From the NCBI GenBank assembly GCA_032433595.1, contig JASWJB010000024.1, forward strand, positions 1 through 64,000: 64,000 nt of DNA. The letters are read 5' to 3'. A program made the translations under genes and the position numbers. The stretch comes from Conoideocrella luteorostrata. Its lineage: Eukaryota > Ascomycota > Sordariomycetes > Hypocreales > Clavicipitaceae. Within the stretch, counting starts at the first letter, position 1. Each line of letters begins with the position of its first letter. The notes below the pieces were generated by a model, which had not been told where the DNA came from, made no database searches, and saw only the letters and a program-made list of their open reading frames with translations. Below are positions 31,619 to 40,979 of this stretch, piece by piece.

Positions 31619-31829
31619 GACCTCAACATTGACATCTCACTTCACGTGTCTATTAGGCGCCAGTTTCGTGGAAAGGATGCACAAAGCCCTGATTCTTGTT
31701 CCTACAATAGTAATTACACGATCCAATCAATGTTTAACATCAAGAAGTAGCCCTTCCCATGTAACCGCCGACAGCTCATCTTCAGCATCCAGCTTGCCGC
31801 CAGATCCAAAAATAGGCTAACGTATCGCC

Positions 31830-32201
31830 TCATTCTTCGTCTGACTCGAATTTGCTGTACACTTGTATCTCTTCTCTCTGACGTACATTGTTGCTTGCCA
31901 TCGTTTGGTCGCCCATGCTGTCCTGACAGGCTGCAAACGAAGCTCTCAGAGTCGTTGCAATCTGCGCCACCAGGCCTTGGAGATGGTTGATTTTGGCTCG
32001 ATATTGCCTGTTCTGCTTCCTTAGGGTGGTGATTAATTCATCTTGTTCGAGACCAATACGATTTTGCAATTGATTGAGTTGTCGACGAAGCTCTTCATTC
32101 TCTGCTTGAACAGAGTCGAAGTCGTCTACTTGGTCAATCAGAAGTGGTTGTGGGGACATGGGGGCTTTTCCCCTGCGGCGCTTGTGTGGTGGGGTTGACA
32201 T
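31830..32201 (-). CDS. Small coiled-coil protein with basic N-terminus
   Basis: ATG 32201 (MSTPPHKRRRGKAPMSPQP), about 123 aa, one exon. A basic patch KRRRGK resembles a nuclear localisation signal. A long heptad helix follows: FDSVQAENEELRRQLNQLQN, then LEQDELITTLRKQNRQYRAK and INHLQGLVAQI. The C-terminus is acidic (YSKFESDEE). A TATA box lies about 57 bp upstream. No family recognised. Layout is like the neighbouring short genes (basic or Pro-rich start, then coiled coil). Confidence 0.6.
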   Translation of the reverse strand: MSTPPHKRRRGKAPMSPQPLLIDQVDDFDSVQAENEELRRQLNQLQNRIGLEQDELITTLRKQNRQYRAKINHLQGLVAQIATTLRASFAACQDSMGDQTMASNNVRQREEIQVYSKFESDEE

Positions 32202-32257
32202 CTTCGACAAGTGTGGCTCTAACAGCGACTAATGCATCAAGGGTTATTGTATCACAC

Positions 32258-32264
32258 TTTATAT
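32258..32264 (-). promoter_or_regulatory. TATA box (GATATAAAGTG) of the gene at 32201
   Basis: Reads TATAAAG on the minus strand, about 57 bp before the start codon. Confidence 0.5.
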
Positions 32265-32375
32265 CACATATTCGTTGGTCATGAAACAAAAAACAGTTCT
32301 CTGGTTGCTTGAAACTGTGGGAGCAAGAGTTCTAATAATACATGCGCACGTAAGCCTTCACACCACATGTCTGGC

Positions 32376-32950
32376 TCAGGCTACCGGAGATGCAATCTCA
32401 ACATCTTTCTGTTCCAGGTGGGCTGCGAACTCATCGAAGAATCGATCTAGCCCCTTTTTGATACTCTCAATCTTATCGGGGACATCAGTTGATTCGAATT
32501 CAGATAAGCGGTGTGCAACATTGTCGACAACATTCTCAACTTTATTGAGAGCATGCTCGAGGCGTTCAAGGCGTGCCTCGACGGCAGAGCTTTGTCTAAT
32601 AGTTAGTGCATTAGCCTTTTTTAGTTTGCTTTGGAAGACGAGGATCATTACCTAGAACTCTCTGTGCTTGGTTGTTCCAACTGGAGAAAACACTTCATGC
32701 ATATATGTACGGGTTCCCGAACAAAAGCTGCCGTATTAAACGGGTGAGAAGAGAACTGGCTATGAATTGCTCCCTGCTCAGGCAAGCGCTGCTGTTGGTT
32801 TTGTTGATTGTTGTAAAATTGAGAGCCGTGCCAGTACTGAGGGTGAACATTGTCAAAAATGCTCGAGGGGTTTGGTTCCCCTCTATTGGTAAAGGACCAT
32901 GTCATGCTGTTGGGGTCACCGCAATCCATCTTTGCTTGTGGTGCGTACAT
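32376..32950 (-). CDS. Small two-exon protein with C-terminal coiled coil
   Basis: Exon 32950-32652 joins 32595-32376 by an intron (GTAATG...CTAACTATTAG), about 172 aa. The N-terminal half is Asn/Gln-rich and disordered (SQFYNNQQNQQQRLPEQG) with a CxxC (HICMKCFLQ). The C-terminal half, after splicing, is a clear heptad helix: QSSAVEARLERLEHALNKVE, NVVDNVAHRLSEFES, IESIKKGLDRFFDEFAAHLE. The join keeps frame and restores the helix, which supports a real gene. Function unknown. Confidence 0.6.
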
Positions 32951-33196
32951 TGTGGTGCTGTGATTGGTGAGATGATGACAAAGGATATCCTGTTCAATGA
33001 TCAGGAAATGAGACTCTTATGGTTAAGAAAGTATTTCAAACGCTCAGTCTGTCTCAGTAAACGTTTATGACAAAATGTTGGCTAGCGAATACTGTTTCCG
33101 GAAACATGAAAATGGAAGAGCCCATATCTTATATCTAGAAGCCCTTGCAACATTCTGCAAATTTGTTTAGTCCCTTCACCATAGGAAAAGCCTCTA

Positions 33197-34103
33197 ATGC
33201 ACGCCATGAAAACCATTACAGCTTTTTGGGCTTTCTTTGCCGCCGCCCTTGCCATGAGCGCCTTACCCATATGTGTTATGAACCCAATCACGTTGGAGGC
33301 TGGCCTCGAGCTTTTTTCCTTATCGTACGTCGTCTTGAGCTCCGTGGCTTTGATGATGGATGACTGGCTGATATTATTAGAATCAACACACCCTCTTCTC
33401 AACGCTGTGAAGCGTCTGTCATTTTTGACGACTCGGTCTTCTTACCTGTTACGTATTCATTCCCTGTAGAATGTGTTGGTCCGTTCCGTGCAACCTTTGC
33501 CATCCCCCAAGGCGCTCCAAGTGGAGGCGCATTCATAACATGGTGAGTGATCCAAAGCGTTTGGCAAAAAAACCTGTGGAGCCTGACCATATCTCCAGGC
33601 AATGTTCTGGCCAGTCTCCCATGTGCCATCGTATTCAAATAGTTGGTGGCAAATCAGACCCGACCATCTCTTTGCAGGAGAGAGGTCAAGTGAGCTGTGC
33701 CCACTACGCACAACCAACTACCTTATCCACCACGACCCAGGGAGCTCTAACCCCTCCAACCAACAATGTATCCAGCACTGAATGGTTTGCTCATACTTCA
33801 ACTGCTATTGGACGCGATAGCACTGTTGGTTCGTCAGGTTCTGCCGCGATAACGACAAGAACAATGCCAACCGGTTCTTCTGCATCAGGGGCCAAAACAT
33901 CATCACCTTCGACGGGCGTCCAGCCCCCTGCCGAGGGTGTGACGGGAACTACGACTGGCACGACAGGAAACTCCATGCCAACTGGAGATGTTACGAGCGG
34001 GTCAACTGCGAACAAACCGGATGCAGCGGCAACCTTGATAACCACAATCATCGTAACACATACCATCACAACTTTGGCGACGATGCCTTGCACGACGAAG
34101 TAG
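33197..34103 (+). CDS. Secreted Ser/Thr-rich (mucin-like) protein
   Basis: Three exons (33197-33324, 33381-33542, 33599-34103) by GT-AG joins, about 264 aa. A signal peptide is evident (MKTITAFWAFFAAALAMSALP). The second in-frame ATG at 33206 may be the start. The mature N-terminal domain has spaced Cys: QRCEASVIFDDSVFLPVTYS, VECVGPFRATFAIPQGAPSG, TWQCSGQSPMCHRI and GQVSCAHY. A Thr/Ser/Gly-rich stretch of about 110 residues follows. It ends THTITTLATMPCTTK, similar to fungal wall-linked proteins. No clear GPI signal. A surface or effector-like role is an inference from architecture. I do not recognise the N-terminal domain. Confidence 0.65.
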
Positions 34104-34223
34104 AGATTTCCATGACAAGTTGTCCAAATGTCTTCATTTGAGTTTCGGTAATTCAGTTGGTTGATTGTAATGCTCTGGGTTTACCAATGAAATAAATACA
34201 ATAAGCTTTCTTCAAGTGCTGCT

Positions 34224-34655
34224 TCAATTTCCACCAGTCTTTCCTTTGTGATGTTCCTCAATATCTTGAACCGTCATAGGTTGGGGTGTTCGAGGACTGT
34301 AAGCAACCGTCCGGGTCTGTGCACGCTCGTATTGTTAGAGAAGTACTCGTATAGCCGATGCTGTTCGTACCTGTTTGAGTTGAACAGACTGTGTCTTGAG
34401 TTTATGGAGTTGACTTCGAAGCTTCTTGGCATGTTCGATCGGACGACAGTTTGGGCATGGCTGGTGCTGACCGTGGAAACGACATATATCTCGCTCCTTA
34501 CGCAGGCTCGCGGTCATTTCTTTCGAAAAATCCATGATCGTATGAGACTTTGAGATGAAGGAGCAGTAATTCAAATGGACTCGGCCCCTCTTGGACTTCT
34601 TAAGACATATTTCCTCAGCATCAGAACATGGAGGGTGGGTGGAGCAGTATGTCAT
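34224..34655 (-). CDS. Small Cys-rich coiled-coil protein
   Basis: Exon 34655-34371 joins 34316-34224 by an intron (GTACGA...GCACAG), about 125 aa. The N-terminus is Cys/His-rich (YCSTHPPCSDAEEICLKKSK, YCSF, RDICRFHGQHQPCPNCR) and could bind zinc. A short coiled coil follows (HAKKLRSQLHKLKTQSVQLK). The second exon adds VAYSPRTPQPMTVQDIEEHH. The splice restores an open frame and a natural C-terminus. Unknown function. Divergently arranged with the gene at 34847. Confidence 0.55.
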
Positions 34656-34846
34656 CTCATTGGTTGTGCGGTGTGTGACTGTGTGATTGATTCAGCGGTT
34701 ATCGTGGGAGGCGCGTAATGATGGAGAAGGCTTGCTCGAAAGAAACGTACCTGGCTATAGTTGGTGACGACAGAAACTGTGTATAAAATCTGGCCTTTTC
34801 CGATTGCAACGTTTCTAAATTTATTTGCAATCCATCTTGCCGAAAA

Positions 34847-35209
34847 ATGAATAATTCAGATTGGATAGTTGTCAGTCCTGTCGAGAGTCCACGCACTCGG
34901 ATATCTCCAATGCGTAGTATGTTCGACCCGCGTTGGAACAAGCCTAGAGTGGTACTCTGCAAACAACGACCTCACGAAGACACCAAGTTCTTTCATCAAG
35001 ATAGTGGCTGCTTCATCGGAGAGCTTAAGGACACCATCTCAAAATTATATGACCGAATAGAGTCCATGGAAGCTCGTCTTCAGAAACTTGAACAAGGTAT
35101 GCTACCTGCAAACACGAATGCAAACCATATAATAGCTGATACAGTATTTAGTTCACGAAAAGAAGCAAGAGCAGACTTCTGGATGATTCTATCTTATTTG
35201 TTTGAATAG
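34847..35209 (+). CDS. Small coiled-coil protein
   Basis: ATG 34847, one exon, 120 aa. Polar N-terminal half (VSPVESPRTRISPMRSMFDP) then a predicted helix FIGELKDTISKLYDRIESME, ARLQKLEQGML. The end is DFWMILSYLFE. No domain recognised. It matches its neighbours in size and layout. Confidence 0.5.
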   Translation: MNNSDWIVVSPVESPRTRISPMRSMFDPRWNKPRVVLCKQRPHEDTKFFHQDSGCFIGELKDTISKLYDRIESMEARLQKLEQGMLPANTNANHIIADTVFSSRKEARADFWMILSYLFE

Positions 35210-35318
35210 TCTCACAATACAACGTGCTGTTATGGTCTCAATATTTGTCTAGCCTTCGTAAATCTTGCTACATTTACACTGTCACATGACTCAGACTCCA
35301 CCACCCAACTGCAGCTGG

Positions 35319-35648
35319 TTATGGATCTTGCGGATTTCCGATGCTTAGTCCTCTGTTAGATTGTCTCGCAGGAAATGCATCATCTCGTGGTAACTCACAA
35401 TCACCGCTACTTACAGCCAACCAGAGTTTGTCAAGGCAGGCATTGTACTCCCTCCAAGATAGTTTTCCTTCTAGATACGATTGTCGCAAATCTATTGTAA
35501 GCTCTTTTGCTCTGATATAGACTGCTTCTTTACCGTGGGTCGTTTTGATTCTAGTTGATAGCTTTTGGCTAATTTTTCGACTGAACTGGAGAGCGGCTAC
35601 GAAGCCTGCCGTGGCGGCGATTGATGTAGTGATATTTGATAACTGCAT
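35319..35648 (-). CDS. Small protein with N-terminal hydrophobic segment
   Basis: ATG 35648, 109 aa. An N-terminal hydrophobic stretch (ITTSIAATAGFVAALQF) could be a membrane anchor or mitochondrial presequence. A basic helix follows (SRKISQKLSTRIKTTHGKEA), then ELTIDLRQSYLEGKLSWREY. Unknown family; supported by composition and by a clean isolated frame only. Confidence 0.42.
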   Translation of the reverse strand: MQLSNITTSIAATAGFVAALQFSRKISQKLSTRIKTTHGKEAVYIRAKELTIDLRQSYLEGKLSWREYNACLDKLWLAVSSGDCELPRDDAFPARQSNRGLSIGNPQDP

Positions 35649-35871
35649 TGTTGTTTTACCTCAGCTTTTGCTGACCGGCAAACTGTTGCACGACATTGAC
35701 TCCAGGTTATAAGTTTTACTTCATTGTGGCCGTGATCCAAAACATAATCCGGATGCGTGCGATCCGGATTTCTGCCGACAGGAAAGCGGTGAACGGGTGA
35801 GTGTTGGCCCTCAGACTTAAGATCCACCTGGACTGCATCAATTTGGGCAGGTCAAGGCGGAAGTTGCCACA

Positions 35872-37026
35872 ATGAATTTAATCCCAGCGGAGATTCTCGA
35901 AAATTGCGCGGCACATCTGCCTTCAATTGAAGACGTGGGGAATTTTCGTCTCGTGAGTCGAAAGTTCGCCCAAGCGGGATTTCGGCAAATCATCAACAGT
36001 ATTCAAATTATCAATACTTTAGACTGTTTTGCGCAAATGGAGAACCTACAAAGCTCTTTGCATGGGTCACTGAGGGCCACAAAAAACGTGACGATATACC
36101 ACGGATCCTGGCCGAGTGTCTCGACTCAGCAAGAATGGCTCGAGCATCCGTTGTCAATCAGTGGGCAAAGGACAAAAACGGATATCGATACGAACATGTG
36201 TCAAAGATATGCGATATACCGAAGACTTATGGACACCGAGGCACCTCGTAGTCTCAGAACCAATTCAACCGCATTGATCAATCTTCTAGCACCGTTCCCT
36301 AACCTCAAAAGGCTGTGCCTGTCCCACATACATTCATGGAGGTGGGGTCCGCTGAAAAGCCCTTACTACCGTAGACTAACTGACGACATCTGGATGATTC
36401 CTTTCTTCGAAGCCTCAATACAAGACATAGCGGTGGCGGCGTGCAACGCTCTACCTGAACTGCCAAGTATTGACGAAGTAAGCTTGAAGGGCAATCTCAA
36501 CTTGGATGACAACTCCTCGTGGCGGTTGTGCAAACACGTTACTCAGCTCCAAATCAAATCATTAGTGGTAACAGAAGGAGTGAACCCCGCAGTCGCCGAT
36601 TTTTTAATGTCATTTCCATCTCTCCAGCGGTTGGACTTATCCGTTCTCCCCACATCAGCTTTTGACAAGCCTATCCTGCCCCTCATGTCGCTGAACTGGC
36701 CACAACTACGCCACCTGACTTTGGCAGGTACCAGAACTTCTGATACAGAGCTACTCGACTTTGTTATCAGGCATCAGTTACAAACTCTGTCATTGCAGAA
36801 GAACACGATCATGGATGGGTCTTGGCAGACTTTCTTTACGTGCCTGCGAGAACCTCCGATCAATGCAAGGCTTATGGAGCTAAATGCAGACTCGTCTTTA
36901 CATGACAGGTCAACTCATACCCTGTTGGGAAAATTCTTGCTCATGAAAAATTTCCCTTGGCCGTTTGAAGCTTGCTACAAGCCAGAATTCAATATTTGGG
37001 TCGTGCTTGGAGTGAGTAATGCTTGA
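35872..37026 (+). CDS. F-box protein with leucine-rich C-terminus
   Basis: ATG 35872, one exon, 384 aa. The F-box is at the N-terminus: NLIPAEILENCAAHLPSIED, VGNFRLVSRKFAQAGF. The remainder has irregular leucine-rich strands (FPNLKRLCLSHI, FPSLQRLDLSVLP, WPQLRHLTLAGTRTSDTELL, QLQTLSLQKN). F-box proteins link substrates to SCF ubiquitin ligases through Skp1. In filamentous fungi this type is numerous and mostly uncharacterised. No neighbour indicates a substrate. Confidence 0.75.
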   Translation: MNLIPAEILENCAAHLPSIEDVGNFRLVSRKFAQAGFRQIINSIQIINTLDCFAQMENLQSSLHGSLRATKNVTIYHGSWPSVSTQQEWLEHPLSISGQRTKTDIDTNMCQRYAIYRRLMDTEAPRSLRTNSTALINLLAPFPNLKRLCLSHIHSWRWGPLKSPYYRRLTDDIWMIPFFEASIQDIAVAACNALPELPSIDEVSLKGNLNLDDNSSWRLCKHVTQLQIKSLVVTEGVNPAVADFLMSFPSLQRLDLSVLPTSAFDKPILPLMSLNWPQLRHLTLAGTRTSDTELLDFVIRHQLQTLSLQKNTIMDGSWQTFFTCLREPPINARLMELNADSSLHDRSTHTLLGKFLLMKNFPWPFEACYKPEFNIWVVLGVSNA

Positions 37027-37250
37027 AGGAAAGCGGATCCGGGGAGCAGAATCGGGTTACAGAATCAGGTGACAGCGGGAAACGGGATTGGGGAGAGCAG
37101 TCAGGAATCGGGGACTGGTTCCGGATTCGTAGTGCAGCATTTTATTTAGACACTCACAATAGTATAAAGGCATTGACACACCACGACACTAGATACTAGG
37201 ACATCAACCATCAACATAATCTAGATCAAAATATATTCTAAAGCAATAAC

Positions 37251-38306
37251 ATGGTCTCGGTGGAACAACTTGTCGATCTCTGGAAACAGAGTAAATGCAT
37301 ACCTGGAGGCCAACAGTATAAAAATGCTGTACCGCGTCGAACAAACGACAAAAAAAAGAGGCTGTCTCAAGTCTTATCTAACGAACATCTTATGGATGGG
37401 ATCAAATTAGTGTTAGAGACTCTACTGGATGCTTGGACTGAGTTAGAACATTGCGATCCGGAGGATGTGGAGTCTGGCGATTTCCCTCGTACCCTAATAG
37501 ACTTGGATGGCCTAACTTCGATTGCATCGCTCGTACCATTGTTCGTTCCGCCTGAAATATCACAGCAGATGTCTCAGGTAGCCTCCAAGAAACGGAAGCG
37601 ACGGTTTGATGATTCGGAGCAGAAAGGGAAAAGCAAGAGAAAGTACACGATGGAGGAATTGCTGAACTTGCCGGGCTTTGAAGAACGACCAGCTCACGAA
37701 CAGTGGCAAAAGACTAAAGAAACAAATGAGAAAAATCCTACGAAAAACTCTAAAACATCTCCCGACAGTGATGAGCAAGAGCCAGTTAAGGAGGAGAGTC
37801 TGAAAGGCTTGGGAAGCAACTTGTTGAGAGGGGGGAAGGAGCAAGAAAGGCCAGCCGAGGAGGAAAGTCGCACAGGCTTCGGAAGCATCTGGAAAAAGGA
37901 CGACGGAAAGCCAAGTTCTTCGGACAGATCGCAATGGAGCCCAAAGACGAAGCGATTGGCCGCAGAGATTGGAGTAATAGAGGAGGAAAGGGAACCCAGC
38001 CAGAAGGATAACAAAAAAGCGAAACAAGTATCAGCTAACGGTTTGAAACAATTTGGACGCTCAACAGAAGCAAACGAGTCTGGGGAAGACCATGCGCTGG
38101 ATGAAGAAAACACAAACCAGAGCTCAACTGCGAAAAACAAAAAAGGAGGGTTTCTGTTCAAAGGGTTTGGTGTAAGCGCTAATCGAACCAATGATCAATC
38201 CGACGAGAACACGAACAAAGAAGCGAGTGAAAGGTCAGACAAGAGCGACAAAGCAAGCAAACACCGCGGCAAGGAGGTCACAATCAAGGAGGAACCGGAT
38301 GATTAG
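37251..38306 (+). CDS. Highly charged, mostly disordered orphan protein
   Basis: ATG 37251, one exon, 351 aa. A possibly folded N-terminal 110 residues (VSVEQLVDLWKQSKCIPGGQ, MDGIKLVLETLLDAWTELEH) precede a nuclear-localisation-like segment (SKKRKRRFDDSEQKGKSKRK). The rest is Lys/Glu/Ser-rich, with repeated GFGS/GLGS-type blocks (SLKGLGSNLLRGGKEQER, SRTGFGSIWKKDDGKPSS, GGFLFKGFGVSANR). Likely nuclear. Not recognised. Confidence 0.6.
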   Translation: MVSVEQLVDLWKQSKCIPGGQQYKNAVPRRTNDKKKRLSQVLSNEHLMDGIKLVLETLLDAWTELEHCDPEDVESGDFPRTLIDLDGLTSIASLVPLFVPPEISQQMSQVASKKRKRRFDDSEQKGKSKRKYTMEELLNLPGFEERPAHEQWQKTKETNEKNPTKNSKTSPDSDEQEPVKEESLKGLGSNLLRGGKEQERPAEEESRTGFGSIWKKDDGKPSSSDRSQWSPKTKRLAAEIGVIEEEREPSQKDNKKAKQVSANGLKQFGRSTEANESGEDHALDEENTNQSSTAKNKKGGFLFKGFGVSANRTNDQSDENTNKEASERSDKSDKASKHRGKEVTIKEEPDD

Positions 38307-38709
38307 TCATTGTAGATTGCTAAGTTTAGTGTCCTCAAATGTATAGCATCAAGCTAGTCTGTTTTTATGCGCGACTTAGATTGTAGTTAATTCAATACCT
38401 TTTCTCTAAACTGATCGGTTTATTTCTGTGCTGCATGGCGTGGTGTGGTGACCAAGGATTGTCAGTCCAGTAGCACCACTATAACTAAGCGTCGTTAAAG
38501 GTGTGTTGGGTAAAGCAGCGTTCCACACACCCTTTCCCTGCCCGCCCATGTTCTGGTAGGATGTTTTCGGTTTTCGGTTTTCCGCTCCTAATTGTTTCTC
38601 GGTGAGTTCAATAAGTAGGGCGTAGACCACCCTCAATCACAGTATGCAGTAAGATTTTAATCTTTAACTAAATTTTTTTTTGTTTCTGCTCTTTCCATAC
38701 TTGCTCAGA
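38307..38709. other. Spacer upstream of the ankyrin gene
   Basis: No gene supported. Contains GGTTTTCGGTTTTCCG repeats near 38569 and a T9 run near 38673 just before the start region. Confidence 0.4.
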
Positions 38710-39489
38710 ATGGACTCACCAACTTCTTTGAGACTAAGCTTGGACAGCTCCTTATCAGGCGAGACTTTAGTGGATACGCCTCCGCTGTCAGCGGGGTCCT
38801 CACACTCCAGCAACCCTGACATCTCCAGCGCGCTGATATATGCCGTTCTCACTGGGAACATCAGTCATGTTCTAGATCTAGCTTCTGAGGAGGTGATGAT
38901 AAAGCCGAATGACACTTGGGTAATTTATGAGGCATGTCTTCAGGGCCCCGGTATGATTCAAGCCTTGGCCGCGCATCGCGGCATTGACTTCGACCAAGCA
39001 CTGCCTGGCCAAATGGGTGATACAGCTATGCACTTCCTGCTCAAAGCGAATGTCGATCAGCTCGTCGACAAAGTAGAAGCTGCGAGAGCTCTCTTTCAGC
39101 ACGGTGCAGATCCTGCGGTCATAGATCGTTGGGGAAACAATGCGCTTCACATAGCTGTCGGTTTAGAAGATAAAAGCGACAGCTTGGCGATGCTTGAGCT
39201 CCTTCTTTGTCCCCGCAGGTGCGCATCAGAGAGTGTTCGACTTTTATCTCTTTCGCATATCGATGTACGTAACCAGGCCACGCTAAGCAGTCGACAAGGC
39301 GATACACCGCTCATGATCGCTGTCTTCAAGAACAACATGGAATGTGTGCAGTTGTTGCTAGACAACGGAGCAAACCCCAGTTTATGTGGTGAATTTGACT
39401 TGACCCCATTGTCATTGGCAAAAGCAAATGGAAACACGGTCTTGGCAGATCTTTTAATGAAAAGATGCATTTCCTTGGCTATGGAATGA
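38710..39489 (+). CDS. Ankyrin repeat protein
   Basis: ATG 38710 (MDSPTSLRLSLDSS), about 259 aa. Ankyrin repeats are seen at MGDTAMHFLLKANVD (later in the repeat HGADPAVIDRWG), then GNNALHIAVGLEDKSDSLAM, and QGDTPLMIAVFKNNMECVQL followed by LLDNGANPSLCGEFD and LTPLSLAKANGNTVLADLLM. Four to five repeats, the first ones degenerate. Ankyrin folds mediate protein binding. No catalytic domain is attached, so the partner is unknown. Confidence 0.75.
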   Translation: MDSPTSLRLSLDSSLSGETLVDTPPLSAGSSHSSNPDISSALIYAVLTGNISHVLDLASEEVMIKPNDTWVIYEACLQGPGMIQALAAHRGIDFDQALPGQMGDTAMHFLLKANVDQLVDKVEAARALFQHGADPAVIDRWGNNALHIAVGLEDKSDSLAMLELLLCPRRCASESVRLLSLSHIDVRNQATLSSRQGDTPLMIAVFKNNMECVQLLLDNGANPSLCGEFDLTPLSLAKANGNTVLADLLMKRCISLAME

Positions 39490-39514
39490 TCGCATGGATA
39501 GCGAGGTACATGAA

Positions 39515-39871
39515 TTATGCCCTATCAACATTTGTGTCACCGTCACTCAAATTTTGAGATATCTCCCCGCAGGACGTGGCCTCCGACAACTGCTGAATTA
39601 CATTCCAAGGAGCGCGTGGCGTGGTTGGAGTAGCTGGAGCTTTGGGTGTCTCCGACTATAATTGAGCTTAGTAACGTCTCTTTGTATAGTAATTAGGTTA
39701 GTTACTTACTTGCTCGCCCATTTGGCTTGATACAAGATCAATTCGGTTGAGGAGCTGTACCAATCTGACTTCAGCTTCGGTGATGACATGTCTGATGTGT
39801 GCGAGGTCGTCCAGTACAGAGCTAAAACAGCTTTTGAGAGCTTGCAGCTCGATTGCTGCTTGGCTATCCAT
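39515..39871 (-). CDS. Small two-exon coiled-coil protein
   Basis: Exon 39871-39710 joins 39655-39515 through an intron (GTAAGT...AATTATAG), about 118 aa. The first exon is helical with heptads: SQAAIELQALKSCFSSVLDD, LAHIRHVITEAEVRLVQLLN, RIDLVSSQMGEQ. The second is Pro/Thr-rich (SETPKAPATPTTPRAPWNVI) and ends NLSDGDTNVDRA. The phase-0 join leaves an open frame and a natural stop. It overlaps no other supported gene and sits tail-to-tail with the ankyrin gene (25 bp apart). Confidence 0.55.
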
Positions 39872-40440
39872 ATCTTTTAGAAATTCCAGCTCGATGTGTA
39901 CGGCAGAGTTGTTGAAGAGTCACGATTGCACCCACAACTAAAACCACTCGCGTAATGCAGAGTGCGATTAATATGTCTTTTTGCCTTCATCGAAACACCG
40001 TAACAGGCTTTAAAAATAGATTCTTGGCTTCTAAAAATATATAATTTAGAGCATAGCCACCGGTCCAGGGTGTGATGTGCTGCAATGTACCAACGCAAAC
40101 AAATTTTGGGGAGCAATGCATCATTTCATCCACACCCCCCTGCAAAACTTGGCTCTGCATGGCGCTTAGAGTTCACCCGAGTTTTTCTGGTTCATGGTAC
40201 GAAGCAGAACGACTCATTTAGTATGCTAATTCCGGTGTCGGTTATGTAGAGGAGCAGAATGCACACATACTTAAACGGTGGCCTGTCCATTTCTCATCTT
40301 TCGTTCGTGACTCTCAGACTCCCATTCATCTCTATTCGCTCTCACTTCCTGCCAAGAATAGATATCTCGAGGTAAGTCTGTGTATGGTCTGCCCTCCAGT
40401 CAACCACGACCTGTCGTTAACTTTAATACGTATGAGATAG

Positions 40441-40753
40441 CACTGGATGCATATCAGACCGATTGGCGACAACTTTCAACAATTTCGAACCCATTACCCG
40501 ATACTCCAGAGAGCAGCACACTACAATTGCAGAGAAATGCGCTCGATACATTCAGAAGCAGCTCTTGAACGGGGCGCCGTATCGGTTCGCAATCCGATCT
40601 TGCTTGGGAAAAGCAATAGGCATCGTCGAAAAAGGTCCAATCGACTTTGTCCTTCGTGATAAGAGTAAGGGGGCAAACCACGTCCATCAAGCCAGTTCAA
40701 TGTATACACAAAGAGCGGCTACTATTTGGTCTTTGCTCAAAAGGTTCATGTAG
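40441..40753 (+). CDS. Possible gene or gene fragment, unknown
   Basis: Open frame after an acceptor-like TATGAGATAG at 40440, with a donor-like GAGGTAAGT at 40371-40375. It reads YSREQHTTIAEKCARYIQKQ, APYRFAIRSCLGKAIGIVEK, SSMYTQRAATIWSLLKRFM. Protein-like composition, but no start codon is apparent in the upstream exon and two other frames are partly open. It may be a remnant. Confidence 0.3.
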
Positions 40754-40979
40754 GAAAAGAGTCTATTTGCGACTTTATGAAATCAGACTTCCACATACCT
40801 TTGAAAAGCTGAGGTTTTTGCCCTAGTCTTACGTGTATGGAGTTTCTATCCTGATGTTTCGCTCAACGCTTGTCGGGATAGATCCATGGAGCACTTATGA
40901 TGGAATTGATATGAAAGGTATGATCAAGGCTATTAATTAAACATCCTACTCTAAGACATAACTCATCAGTCGTTCCAGT

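Noticed and set aside
37560..38191. Long minus-strand open frames inside the charged orphan gene
   Set aside because: Antisense shadows of Lys/Glu-rich codons.
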